Source: Novosphingobium pentaromativorans US6-1
GTDB taxonomy: Bacteria > Pseudomonadota > Alphaproteobacteria > Sphingomonadales > Sphingomonadaceae
Assembly: GCF_000767465.1 (NCBI RefSeq)
Contig: NZ_CP009293.1
Span: 62,001 to 126,000, forward strand
Direction of reading: 5' to 3'
Length of the DNA: 64,000 nucleotides
The translations under genes and the position numbers were made by a program. The notes beneath the pieces are model-generated. The model did not search any database. It was not told where the DNA came from and saw nothing but the letters and a program-made list of their open reading frames with translations. Positions 8,407 to 17,104 of the stretch are shown here, piece by piece (the stretch's first letter is position 1; each line of letters begins with the position of its first letter).

Positions 8407-11400
8407 TCTTTCTCTCCTTCACTTGTTATTGCCGAGGCGAGGGGTTCAACCTCTTTGCCTCGGCGTCGCCAGTTGAGTTTTACGCCCAGCACCACCTTGG
8501 CGATCGCGGGCAGTACGAGCAGGGTGAGAATGGTCGCCGCGATCAGGCCGCCGATGACCGTGGTTGCGAGGGGCTTTTGCACTTCCGCGCCAGTTCCGCG
8601 GGCGAGGGCCATTGGAACGAAGCCGATCGCGGGCACGAACCCAGTCATTACGACGGCCCGCATCTTTTCCGTCATGCCTTCCCGGATCGCTTCCACGAGC
8701 GACACGCCCCCGTCGAGGCGCTCGCGGATAGCCGTCATGACCACGAGGCCGTTCAGTACGGCAACGCCCGCTAGACAGATGAATCCCACGGCGGCCGAAA
8801 CTGAGAAGGCGATCCCGGTCAGGGCCAGTGTGAAGACTCCGCCCGCCAGCCCCAGCGGCACCGCTAGAAACACCGCTGCCGCCCGCCCGAAGCCGCCCAA
8901 CGCCATGTAGAGCAGCCCGAAGATTGCTGCGAAGCACAGCGGCACGACGATAGACAGGCGTTGTGAAGCCGCTTGCAGGCTTTGGAACTGCCCGCCCCAT
9001 TCCAGATAGTATCCGGCGGGCAGCTTGACCTGCGCAATCTTTGCCTGCGCCTCGGCTACGAACGAACCTGCATCCCGTCCCTGGAGATTGGCTTGGATGA
9101 CAACGCGCCGTTTGCCATTCTCACGGCTGATCTGGTTCAAGCCTTCGGTGAAGCGGATTTGCGCGACTTGCGACAATGGCACCGATCGCCTTACCTGCCC
9201 CTCTATTTGCGGAAGCAGGACGGGGAGAGCGAGTATCGTATCAAGATCGACGCGTGTCTTCTCAGGCACACGAACAGCAATGTTGAAGCGACGGTCGCCC
9301 TCGAACAGCAGGCCAGAGTCGCGCCCACCCATCGCGGCGGCCACGGTGTCCGCGACCTCCTGGACGGTAAGCCCGTAGCGTGCGATGGCGGCACGATCGA
9401 ACCGAACATCGAGCGTTGGCGCACCGCCGGTTTGATCGGCCTTGACGCTTGCCGCCCCGGGGACCGACTGCAGCACCCGCACAATCTCGTTCGCTGACTG
9501 TGCCATCTTGTCAAGGTCGTCGCCGTAGAGCTTGATGGCGACGTCGCCACGCACCCCGGCGATCAACTCGTTGAAACGGAGCTGAATAGGCTGGCTAAGC
9601 TCGTAGAGCTGGCCCATCTTCCCGTTGGCCGCCTTCTCGACACGTTCGATTACATCGGCTTTGGACGTCACACCGCTCGGCCATTGATCCTGCGGCTTGA
9701 GGATGACGAAGCCGTCGGACACGTTAGGTGGCATGGGATCGGTTGCCACTTCGGCGGTGCCCGTCTTCGAGAACATCAGCTCGACTTCGGGCAATTTTGT
9801 CACGGCACGTTCTACGTTGCGCTGCATGGTAAGCGACTGTTCGAGGCTAACGGAAGGAACCCGCGTCGATGCGAGCGCCAGATTCTTTTCGTCGAGCTGG
9901 GGGATGAACTCCGAGCCCAACAGGCCGAAGGCCGGGATTGCGGCGACGAAGAAGGCGAAACCGCCGCCAATGAACAGCCACGGCCGCGCGAGTGCTTTGT
10001 CGAGAAGTGGCAGATAGCGTTCCTTGGACTTGCGGATCAGCCACACTTCCTTCTCGGCCACCTTGCCTCGGATGAGCAGGGCAACGAGCGCCGGAACGAA
10101 GGTGATGGCGAGCACAAAGGCCGCGACCAGCGCCAACATGATGGTGATTGCCATCGGCGAGAAGGTTTTGCCCTCGACACCGGTGAATGTCAGTAGTGGC
10201 GCGAAGGCGAGCAGGATGATGGCCTGGCCGAACACCGTCGGCTTGATCATCTCCTGGCTGGCCCGCATTGTTTCTTCGAGCCGTTCGCGCAGGTTCAGCA
10301 ATCGTCCTTCATGCTCCTGCCGGTGCGCGAGCCGGGCCAGGCAGTTCTCGATGATGATGACGGCGCCGTCGACGATCAGCCCGAAATCGAGCGCGCCAAG
10401 GCTCATTAGATTGCCCGGCACGCGAAACGCATTCATGCCCATCGCCATCATCAGGAACGAGAATGGGATGACGAGGACGGCAATGATCGCTGCGCGCCAG
10501 TTGCCCAACAGCAGAAACAAAGATGCCGCGACCAGCAAAGCGCCCTCGGTCAAATTGCGCTGGACGGTGGCGACGGTGGCGTTGACGAGCTTGGCCCGAT
10601 CGAGGACCACCTTGACCTCAACACCGGGCGGCAAGGTCGCTTTGACCTGATCGAGCTTTTCGCCAACCGCGCGGGCCACCACGCGGCTGTTCTCGCCGAT
10701 CAGCATGAGCGCCGTGCCAACGACCGCTTCCTGGCCGTTCATGCTGGCGGCGCCCGTGCGGAGATCGCCGCCGATCCGCACATCGGCGATTTGTCCGATC
10801 GTGATCGGCACACCGCCGCGTGTCGCGGCCACCGCATTGCGGATTTCATCGACCGAGCGGATGCGTGCATCAGCGCGCACCAGATAGGCTTCGCCGCCCC
10901 GGTTGAAGAAATTGGCGCCGACCGCGAGGTTCGCCGCTTCGAGTGCCTGGCCAAGTTCGGTGTAGGAAATGCCGTAGCTGGTGAGCTTCACCGGGTCGGG
11001 TTCGACGACGAAGGTTTTTGCGTAACCACCGATCGAATCGACGCCCGCGACGCCCGGCACCGTCCGGAGCTGGGGCCGGATGATCCAGTCCTGGATGGTG
11101 CGAAGATAGCCAGCCTTTGCAACTTCGTCCGTGAGCCGGCTACCCTCGGGCGTCAGATAACTGCCGTCGGGCTGCCAACCCGGTTGACCTGCGACCTTGC
11201 GTGCGCCCCGGCCATCGGGTTTGCCGAAGCCGACCGTATACATGACGACTTCGCCGAGGCCCGTCGTCACCGGGCCGATTTGCGGCTGGACGCCCTCGGG
11301 CAGTGTTTCCTGGGCTTGGACAAGGCGTTCGCCGACCTGCTGGCGGGCAAAATAGAGGTCGGTCGAATCGGAGAAGATGGCAGTGACCTGACTGAACCCA

Positions 11401-11663
11401 TTACGCGACAAGGAGCGTGTCGATTCCAGGCCGGGGATGCCGGCAAGCGCCGTTTCGATCGGATAGGTGACGAGCTTTTCCATCTCGACCGGCGAAAGCG
11501 CGCGGTCGACGGTGTTTATCTGGACCTGCTTGTTAGTGATGTCGGGAACAGCGTCGATCGGCAGTTTGGCGAGTTGCCACACGCCGATGCCAGCTATAGC
11601 GAGAAAGATGAACAGCACCGCCCAGCGCGCGCGGACGGACAGCGCCATGAGACTTGCGATCAT
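8403..11663 (-). CDS. czcA: Heavy-metal efflux RND pump, CzcA/CusA family
   Basis: 1086 residues, the usual length for the family. N-terminus LPIDAVPDITNKQVQINT is typical of CusA/CzcA. The fourth transmembrane helix carries DFGLIVDGAVIIIENC, the DFGxxxDGA..xEN motif of the HME1 (Co2+/Zn2+/Cd2+) group. Large periplasmic pore and docking domains follow TM1 and TM7. The pump exports divalent metal across the envelope using the proton gradient, in complex with CzcB and CzcC. The gene starts 3 bp after the czcB stop and overlaps the DUF190 gene. The metal is assigned by family motif, not tested. Confidence 0.95.
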   Translation of the reverse strand: MIASLMALSVRARWAVLFIFLAIAGIGVWQLAKLPIDAVPDITNKQVQINTVDRALSPVEMEKLVTYPIETALAGIPGLESTRSLSRNGFSQVTAIFSDSTDLYFARQQVGERLVQAQETLPEGVQPQIGPVTTGLGEVVMYTVGFGKPDGRGARKVAGQPGWQPDGSYLTPEGSRLTDEVAKAGYLRTIQDWIIRPQLRTVPGVAGVDSIGGYAKTFVVEPDPVKLTSYGISYTELGQALEAANLAVGANFFNRGGEAYLVRADARIRSVDEIRNAVAATRGGVPITIGQIADVRIGGDLRTGAASMNGQEAVVGTALMLIGENSRVVARAVGEKLDQVKATLPPGVEVKVVLDRAKLVNATVATVQRNLTEGALLVAASLFLLLGNWRAAIIAVLVIPFSFLMMAMGMNAFRVPGNLMSLGALDFGLIVDGAVIIIENCLARLAHRQEHEGRLLNLRERLEETMRASQEMIKPTVFGQAIILLAFAPLLTFTGVEGKTFSPMAITIMLALVAAFVLAITFVPALVALLIRGKVAEKEVWLIRKSKERYLPLLDKALARPWLFIGGGFAFFVAAIPAFGLLGSEFIPQLDEKNLALASTRVPSVSLEQSLTMQRNVERAVTKLPEVELMFSKTGTAEVATDPMPPNVSDGFVILKPQDQWPSGVTSKADVIERVEKAANGKMGQLYELSQPIQLRFNELIAGVRGDVAIKLYGDDLDKMAQSANEIVRVLQSVPGAASVKADQTGGAPTLDVRFDRAAIARYGLTVQEVADTVAAAMGGRDSGLLFEGDRRFNIAVRVPEKTRVDLDTILALPVLLPQIEGQVRRSVPLSQVAQIRFTEGLNQISRENGKRRVVIQANLQGRDAGSFVAEAQAKIAQVKLPAGYYLEWGGQFQSLQAASQRLSIVVPLCFAAIFGLLYMALGGFGRAAAVFLAVPLGLAGGVFTLALTGIAFSVSAAVGFICLAGVAVLNGLVVMTAIRERLDGGVSLVEAIREGMTEKMRAVVMTGFVPAIGFVPMALARGTGAEVQKPLATTVIGGLIAATILTLLVLPAIAKVVLGVKLNWRRRGKEVEPLASAITSEGEKE

Positions 11664-11666
11664 GGC

Positions 11667-12830
11667 CTATTCCTCCTCGCCCGCGCCCTTGCCGAGTTCG
11701 GCTTTGAGCAGGAAAGCGTTACGGGTAGCGATGGTCTCGCCGGACTTGAGGCCGGAGACGATCTCGATGCGGCCAGCGCTGCGTTGCCCCAGAGTCACGA
11801 AGCGAGCGCGGAACCCTTGGGGGGTCCGGACGAAGACTGCATCGCGACCTTCAAAGCTTTGCACTGCGTCTTCGGACACGACAATGGAATCCGTCGGGGA
11901 ACCCCGACTCGGCATCAGCCTCACGCGCACACCGAGGCCGGGCTGGAGTATCCCGCCCGGAACATCGAGCACCGCCGTTGCCGATCGGGTTTCGTTGTTG
12001 AGCGTGGGCGTGACGGCGCGCACCTTGCCTTCCACCGTGCGGCCATCGGCGAGTTCGACAACGGCGCGGTCGCCAGGAGCAAGGCGCGCAATATCGCCAG
12101 GAGTGATCGCAGCCTCGACCTGAATCTGGCTGGGATCGGCGACGCGGAACAGCTCGGCTTCAGGCTGGACAAAGGCACCTAGGCTTACCGATGCCGAGGT
12201 GACGCGGCCTGCGATCGGACTGGCGACGATTACGCCCCGACCGTCGCTGGTGACATTTGCGGCGCCGGCCGAGACTTGGGCTCGCCTTGCTTCAGCCGCT
12301 GCCGCTGCTGCTTCGGCTTGTGCCCGTTCGAGATCGACGCGCGCTGATACCTTCTGATCGAAAAGGTAGCGCTCGCGCGCGAGTGACTTCTGAGCCAGGT
12401 CGGCGCGAGCCGCCGCCGCCGTGCGATCAGCGGCGATCTGAGCCGCGTCTCGGCTCTCGACCACGGCGAGCGCTTCACCCGCTCGAACAGGATCACCGAG
12501 CCGTTTGAACACGCGCGTGACAGCGCCGCCAGCGCGGGCCGTTACCAGCGCCTCGCCGGTGGGGGAGGGCGATACGAGCGCCTGCGCAACGATCTCGGAG
12601 CCAAGGCCGCCAGCACGCACCGCCTCAACCGCAATTTCGGCTTCGCGAATCGCCTGCGCACTCATTGCAAGGCTGTCTGGTGGCGTTTCGCTCTTTTTCC
12701 CGCCGACCTTCTCGGTTGATTGGCTGCTGACCGGATCCGCGGTGCAGCGCGCGACGCTGAAGCCACCGACTGCAGCGAGTAAAACCGCCCCTGCCACGCC
12801 CCCAAGGAGGCGCTTGTCTTGTGTTATCAT
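11667..12830 (-). CDS. czcB: RND periplasmic adaptor (membrane fusion protein), CzcB family
   Basis: 387 residues from ATG 12830, with GGAG 7 bp upstream; the frame is open further upstream but without a signal. One N-terminal membrane helix (GGVAGAVLLAAVGGFSVARC) anchors the protein. A split lipoyl-like half motif (ARAGGAVTRVFKRLGDPVRAGEALAVV) is followed by an Ala-rich coiled-coil hairpin (about residues 125-195), then IVASPIAGRVTSASVSLGAFV and beta-barrel domains. It links CzcA to CzcC in the periplasm and may bind metal. The C-terminus ends in EEE. It lies between czcC (97 bp gap) and czcA (3 bp gap). Confidence 0.94.
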   Translation of the reverse strand: MITQDKRLLGGVAGAVLLAAVGGFSVARCTADPVSSQSTEKVGGKKSETPPDSLAMSAQAIREAEIAVEAVRAGGLGSEIVAQALVSPSPTGEALVTARAGGAVTRVFKRLGDPVRAGEALAVVESRDAAQIAADRTAAAARADLAQKSLARERYLFDQKVSARVDLERAQAEAAAAAAEARRAQVSAGAANVTSDGRGVIVASPIAGRVTSASVSLGAFVQPEAELFRVADPSQIQVEAAITPGDIARLAPGDRAVVELADGRTVEGKVRAVTPTLNNETRSATAVLDVPGGILQPGLGVRVRLMPSRGSPTDSIVVSEDAVQSFEGRDAVFVRTPQGFRARFVTLGQRSAGRIEIVSGLKSGETIATRNAFLLKAELGKGAGEEE

Positions 12831-12927
12831 CGAGTTTCTCCGAAATTGGATGAGCAGCGGGCGAGAACTACCTCGCTCGGCACTGCGAATGCAGTGGAGA
12901 CAATGTTGAGCGTTGTGGTGAAGGCGA

Positions 12928-14196
12928 TCATTGCGGTGTCTCCGCAATAACTGGCGCCGGGACCGTCAGACGTGCGAGCCGCGCTTCCGCGTCATGATAG
13001 GCAACGAGCGCATCGACGAACGCACCATTGGTGTCCGCTAGCGTCCGCTCGGCAACGAGCAGGTCGAGTTGGCTGAACCTTCCTTGCGCATAGCCAATCC
13101 TCGCGATTCTGGCGGCTTCCGTGGCTGCGGAGAGTGCCGGCCCGCCGGCCGCTCGCGCGCTTGCCGCCGCATTGGCGAGCTCTGCCTGCACGCTGGCGAT
13201 GGTTTGTTCCGTTTCCAATAGGGTAACGCGCCGTCGCGCATCGACCTGGAGCCGTTCCGACTCGGCCTGGCTCACGGCGGCACGGCCATTATTGAAGAGG
13301 GGGAAAGGGATGCTAAGACCGAAAATCGCTGCTGTGTCACCGGAGGCTGAGAGACGGCGCGCACCCGCGTTGAGCGTCACGTCCGGCACGCGCTGCGAGC
13401 GGGCAAGCCTGACCAGGGCGTCGGCCGTCGTAACATCTGCCTCGGCCGCCGCGATGATGAGCGTCCCCTGCGCGGAGACGGGGACTGCCGGACCATAGGT
13501 TCCGACCCGATCGAACCAGGCAACGTCAAGCTCACCGGCGATTGGTTCGCCGATCAAGCGCGCCAGGTTCTCTTTCGCGACGACGGCCTCCCGAACAGCT
13601 CTGTCGAACGCGACATTGGCATTTACCCGCTCGACATCGGCGCGTTGTTGCTCGATCGGCGAAGCCGCCCCCGCCGTTACTCTCGTGCTGGCAGCGCTGA
13701 AGCCGCGATTGGCAAACTCCGCCAATTGCCGTGCTACGGCAACGCGGCGTTCTGCAGAAACGGCGGCGACATAGGCCATCGTGACCCGCTCGCGCAGGTC
13801 CGCCTCCACAATGGCGGCTTCGATCCGCGCGCGATCGCGACGCGAGTCTGCAACGGCGATGCGGGCCGACCGCTTGCCTCCAAGCTCGATCGGCAGGGCG
13901 AGCCCGGTCGTCGTTTCGGCGCTTTGCGTGCCCCGGTAGAGGCCTGATCCACCGACATTTTCAACCTGGACCTGGACCTGTGGGTTAGGCCGCAAGCCGG
14001 CCACGGTGCGCGCGGCACCTGCCGCCCGTACGCCCGCATCAGCGACTTCAAGGCTTGGGGACGACGCGCCCGCCGCAATGAGGGCGCGTTCCAACGTGAA
14101 GGGAGGTGAGGAACTTGGCGGCGATGGCGACGTCTGCGCGTGCGCGATAGCCGCGCAAGACGCCACGGCCAGCAGGGCCGCAATGACACGATGCAT
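12928..14196 (-). CDS. czcC: Outer-membrane factor of metal RND system, CzcC family
   Basis: 422 residues with a clean Sec signal (ALLAVASCAAIAHAQ) and AGGAG upstream of the ATG. Two OEP domains are visible: TLERALIAAGASSPSLEVADAGVRAAGAA at the N-terminus, LPIELGGKRSARIAVADSRR, and the second-half IPFPLFNNGRAAVSQAESERL, with the final GRFSQLDLLVAERTLADT. This is the CzcC/CusC-like TolC family, the outer-membrane channel of the tripartite efflux pump. It heads the structural genes, 57 bp downstream of the small czcI-like gene. Confidence 0.93.
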   Translation of the reverse strand: MHRVIAALLAVASCAAIAHAQTSPSPPSSSPPFTLERALIAAGASSPSLEVADAGVRAAGAARTVAGLRPNPQVQVQVENVGGSGLYRGTQSAETTTGLALPIELGGKRSARIAVADSRRDRARIEAAIVEADLRERVTMAYVAAVSAERRVAVARQLAEFANRGFSAASTRVTAGAASPIEQQRADVERVNANVAFDRAVREAVVAKENLARLIGEPIAGELDVAWFDRVGTYGPAVPVSAQGTLIIAAAEADVTTADALVRLARSQRVPDVTLNAGARRLSASGDTAAIFGLSIPFPLFNNGRAAVSQAESERLQVDARRRVTLLETEQTIASVQAELANAAASARAAGGPALSAATEAARIARIGYAQGRFSQLDLLVAERTLADTNGAFVDALVAYHDAEARLARLTVPAPVIAETPQ

Positions 14197-14253
14197 GAAT
14201 GAGAGCTCCTGATAATTCCGGGAGGCCGCGAACGTTGCGGCGAAGTCGGAATA

Positions 14254-14589
14254 TCAGGCTATTGGAGGTCGCAGCGCGGGGTCAGCTGTAGCGAGCGGGA
14301 GGTACTGGAAACCGAAAAGCGATGACGGGTTGTCCATGCCAAAAGCGATTGGCAGCACTTCGCTTTTCACAGCATCGCAAACTTGGTGGCTGTGACAGCC
14401 CCCATGGTGATGCGTGAATCCCTTATTTGCATCGGAAGGAACCTGGTCCCCGTCACCGTTGCTGTGTCCCATGCTGGCGGCTGTTGCACTGTCCACGCAG
14501 GAAATCGGCTCCATGGCGTGTGCAATCGATCCGCCAGTCAGAGACAGGCTGACATAAAGCGCTGCAAAAATGAGCAGGACACGCCGCAT
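14254..14589 (-). CDS. Small His/Cys-containing secreted protein, CzcI-like position
   Basis: 111 residues from ATG 14589. The N-terminus is a secretion signal (VLLIFAALYVSLSLTGGSIAHA). The mature part has GFTHHHGGCHSHQVC, a dense His/Cys cluster suited to metal binding, and a short C-terminal tail. Its place as first gene of the czc operon, 57 bp before czcC, matches the czcI/cnrX-type periplasmic proteins that sense or buffer metal, although I see no firm family signature. The ribosome binding site is poor. A 12-bp palindrome, AAGGAATTCCTT, lies 36 bp upstream (14625-14636) and could be an operator. Confidence 0.7.
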   Translation of the reverse strand: MRRVLLIFAALYVSLSLTGGSIAHAMEPISCVDSATAASMGHSNGDGDQVPSDANKGFTHHHGGCHSHQVCDAVKSEVLPIAFGMDNPSSLFGFQYLPLATADPALRPPIA

Positions 14590-15159
14590 GATAGACGCGG
14601 ATAGCACGATGAGACCACTTCGGAAAGGAATTCCTTCAGTGTTATGGGGATGGCGTCGCCTGGGGGTAGAAGCAATCCTCTGGGCCGGGCGGCGGCCGGC
14701 TATCAAGGTCGATTACGAACGTCTCGCAGCCAATCGAGCCAATTTGCCTGGAGGGTGTTCATCGTCGGTGCGTCTGGATGAGGCGGTGGTTCTCAACCTC
14801 ACAGAATTATCTGGTGAACTTCGGGACTGGCGTTTCATGTAAGTGTGACGTGCAGGTTTCGACCGAGAAGCCTTCGCAAGCACTGCTCTGGATCGACCCT
14901 GACCTCTTGAAGTTCGGAGGCGATACAGGCCAAGGCGACGATCTACCAAAAAACCTGTTCGTGTGACCCGCCAGTCGTTTACTGCGCCGTCGTTACGTCG
15001 CCATGGTGTCAATCTGGTGTTGTTCCAATGCAATCTTGAAGGAGGGTCCGTTGCGAATCCAGCTTTCGTCGCTTCTATTTGTCGAAGTGGCGGCCCCATA
15101 TTGGCTGCCGTTTATTGAAATCCTCGGCTGCGATGCAAGATAGGTTGCCGGCGAGCGCC
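14590..15159. other. Intergenic region between divergent czc operon and mechanosensitive channel
   Basis: About 570 bp with no gene I can support. It should hold the promoters of the minus-strand czc operon and the plus-strand channel gene. A 128-codon open frame on the minus strand (14713-15099) is Arg/Ser-rich, without domain, signal or ribosome binding site, and is most likely chance. Confidence 0.5.
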
Positions 15160-16422
15160 ATGATCGATTCGCAAACCTTCTCCGTCACTTTCCCCTTCGC
15201 GGCGGCCATGCCTTCATGGCTGGAGGCGATGCTTGGGGTCGCCCTGCTGTTTGCGGTTGCGGTCTTCGTCAACTGGATCGTCAAGCAGGTGATCCTTAAG
15301 TTCGCCTTGCAGCTGTTGCCCAAGGACGGTCCGACTCCCGCACCTATCGTCGCGCGGCTCGCCAATATCGTGCCTGCGCTCATCCTCGCCCGCGGCGTCG
15401 GACTGGTCGTGCATCTGCCAGCTGGTTTGGCGACGGCGATCCATAATGTGGCGAATGCCTTCATCATCCTGACGATCATCCTGGCGATGAACGCCGCGCT
15501 CAATCTTGCAAACCGGCTCTATCAGCGCCGGCCCGATGCCGACCACCGTCCCATCAAGGGATATATCCAGGTCCTCAAAATCCTGCTGTTTCTTGCCGGC
15601 ACGGTGCTGGTGATTGCGGTGGTAATGGAACAGTCGCCGTTGCTACTGCTCTCGGGACTGGGCGCGCTGGCGGCAGTGCTCATGCTGGTGTTCAAGGATA
15701 CAATCCTGTCGCTGGTCGCATCGGTGCAGCTCACCTCCAACGACATGCTCCGGGTCGGGGACTGGATCGAGATGCCAGCGCTCAATGCTGATGGAGACGT
15801 GATCGATATTGCCTTGCACACGATCAAAGTGCAGAACTTCGACAAGACGATCACGAGCATACCCACCTATCGGCTCATCTCCGACAGTTTCAAGAACTGG
15901 CGCGGCATGCAAGACGTCGGTGTGCGACGGATCAAGCGATCTCTCTTCATCGACCAGAGCAGTATCCGCTTTCTGGGCGAAGAGGACGAACTGAGCCTGC
16001 GCCGTTTCGCGCTGATCGACGATTATCTAATCCGCAAACAGGGCGAACTGGCGCAATCGAACGATCAGCTCGTCGAGCATGGCGGGGATGTCGTGAATGG
16101 ACGGCGTCTAACTAACATCGGCACGTTTCGCGCCTACGTTATCGCGTATCTTCGCGCACAAACGCGTGTGTCGGGCGATATGGCCCTGCTTGTGCGTCAG
16201 CTCCAACCTACCGCGCAGGGATTGCCGCTGGAGATCTACTGCTTCACCGCGACGACGATCTGGTCGGAATATGAAACCATCCAGGCCGATATTTTCGATC
16301 ACTTGCTCGCGATCCTGCCTGAATTCGGCCTGCGCCTCTATCAGGCACCGAGCGGCCATGACGTTCAACGGATGTCATTGGGCGAGAATGCGAAGAAATC
16401 GATCGGGGTGGGAGATGGCTGA
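15160..16422 (+). CDS. Mechanosensitive ion channel, MscS family (YbdG-like)
   Basis: 420 residues from ATG 15160; ATGs at 15133 and 15079 are alternatives and none has a strong ribosome binding site. Four to five N-terminal helices are followed by the MscS core: pore helix LLLLSGLGALAAVLMLVFKDTILSLVASVQL, then GDWIEMP and the beta domain (ADGDVIDIALHTIKVQNFDKTITSIPTYRLISDSFKNW). Length and the RPIKGYIQVLKI block before the core match the YbdG/MscM subgroup, which opens on mild hypo-osmotic stress. It stands alone between the czc operon and a convergent small membrane protein. Confidence 0.92.
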   Translation: MIDSQTFSVTFPFAAAMPSWLEAMLGVALLFAVAVFVNWIVKQVILKFALQLLPKDGPTPAPIVARLANIVPALILARGVGLVVHLPAGLATAIHNVANAFIILTIILAMNAALNLANRLYQRRPDADHRPIKGYIQVLKILLFLAGTVLVIAVVMEQSPLLLLSGLGALAAVLMLVFKDTILSLVASVQLTSNDMLRVGDWIEMPALNADGDVIDIALHTIKVQNFDKTITSIPTYRLISDSFKNWRGMQDVGVRRIKRSLFIDQSSIRFLGEEDELSLRRFALIDDYLIRKQGELAQSNDQLVEHGGDVVNGRRLTNIGTFRAYVIAYLRAQTRVSGDMALLVRQLQPTAQGLPLEIYCFTATTIWSEYETIQADIFDHLLAILPEFGLRLYQAPSGHDVQRMSLGENAKKSIGVGDG

Positions 16423-16470
16423 GCGTTCTCAAGCCGTCCAGGCGCTCGAGTTCCGTTGCGTCGCCATACT

Positions 16471-16902
16471 TCAATGGCGCCCCCGGACATAGAAACGGCC
16501 AATCAGGGACAAGCCGATAGGCAAAATGGCTAATGCGGCCATGCCGATTACCCAGATGACCACGACGGCACCCTTGCCGGTGCTCTTTAGCATCCCCAGC
16601 AATTGTCCGGGCAGGCTGCTGGTATCGAGCGCGGCCAGTATGTCGCCGGCAGATTTGTTGCCCAGGGTTTTCGCGGTATCCTGTCCGCGATCCACGACGA
16701 GATCGAGCGAGGTGGCGAGCCAGGCGAGCACGGGGTCGGTGAAGCTGTAGAGAAGCCAGGAGAGCAGCGACCAGATTAGCATCGCGAGGCCGATCAGAAT
16801 CCAGGCGAAAGGCCGCAATTTCCCGCTTCGGATCCGCGTGGCTCCCTCCTGCGGAAAGCCTTCGATCGATTGGTTTTTCCAGCGTCGCGAGCCATGTGAC
16901 AA
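16471..16902 (-). CDS. Small membrane protein of unknown function
   Basis: 143 residues. Start is a TTG at 16902, chosen because AAGGGA lies about 8 bp upstream and no ATG in this frame does better. The protein has a basic N-terminus, a first hydrophobic stretch (FAWILIGLAMLIWSLLSWLLYSF), a polar region with TAKTLGNKSAGDILAAL, and a second helix (GAVVVIWVIGMAALAILPIGLSLI). Two-helix topology with both ends probably cytoplasmic. I do not recognise the family. It is convergent with the mechanosensitive channel gene and divergent from the PHA operon. Confidence 0.65.
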   Translation of the reverse strand: MSHGSRRWKNQSIEGFPQEGATRIRSGKLRPFAWILIGLAMLIWSLLSWLLYSFTDPVLAWLATSLDLVVDRGQDTAKTLGNKSAGDILAALDTSSLPGQLLGMLKSTGKGAVVVIWVIGMAALAILPIGLSLIGRFYVRGRH

Positions 16903-16986
16903 AGCGAATTCCCTTCATATTAGCCAGATGCGGGGTCTGGCCAAACGACCCAGCGGCCATCTTCACCCGTACGCAACAAAGACACC

Positions 16987-17003
16987 ATAGGGAATGTCCC
17001 TAT
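16987..17003. promoter_or_regulatory. Perfect inverted repeat upstream of the PHA/acetate kinase operon
   Basis: ATAGGGA-ATG-TCCCTAT, a perfect 7-3-7 inverted repeat about 100 bp upstream of the PHA synthase start and 85 bp upstream of the divergent small membrane gene. Its size and place fit a dimeric regulator site. The cognate regulator is unknown; it is not an FNR box (TTGAT-N4-ATCAA). Confidence 0.45.
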
Positions 17004-17104
17004 AGCGCGTCTGTTACCGAACATAGGAAAGGCGTGCCTCGATTGTGCTGCTCCGCTCCCGAGTCTCGGGGTCATGTGCGGAAGGCTTAGGAATTCGCCC
17101 GTTG

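Noticed and set aside
10791..12182. 463-codon plus-strand frame opposite czcA/czcB
   Set aside because: Antisense to two well-conserved RND genes and without recognisable features.
14713..15099. 128-codon minus-strand frame upstream of czcI, considered as a transposase remnant
   Set aside because: I could not find any transposase motif in this or the neighbouring frames.
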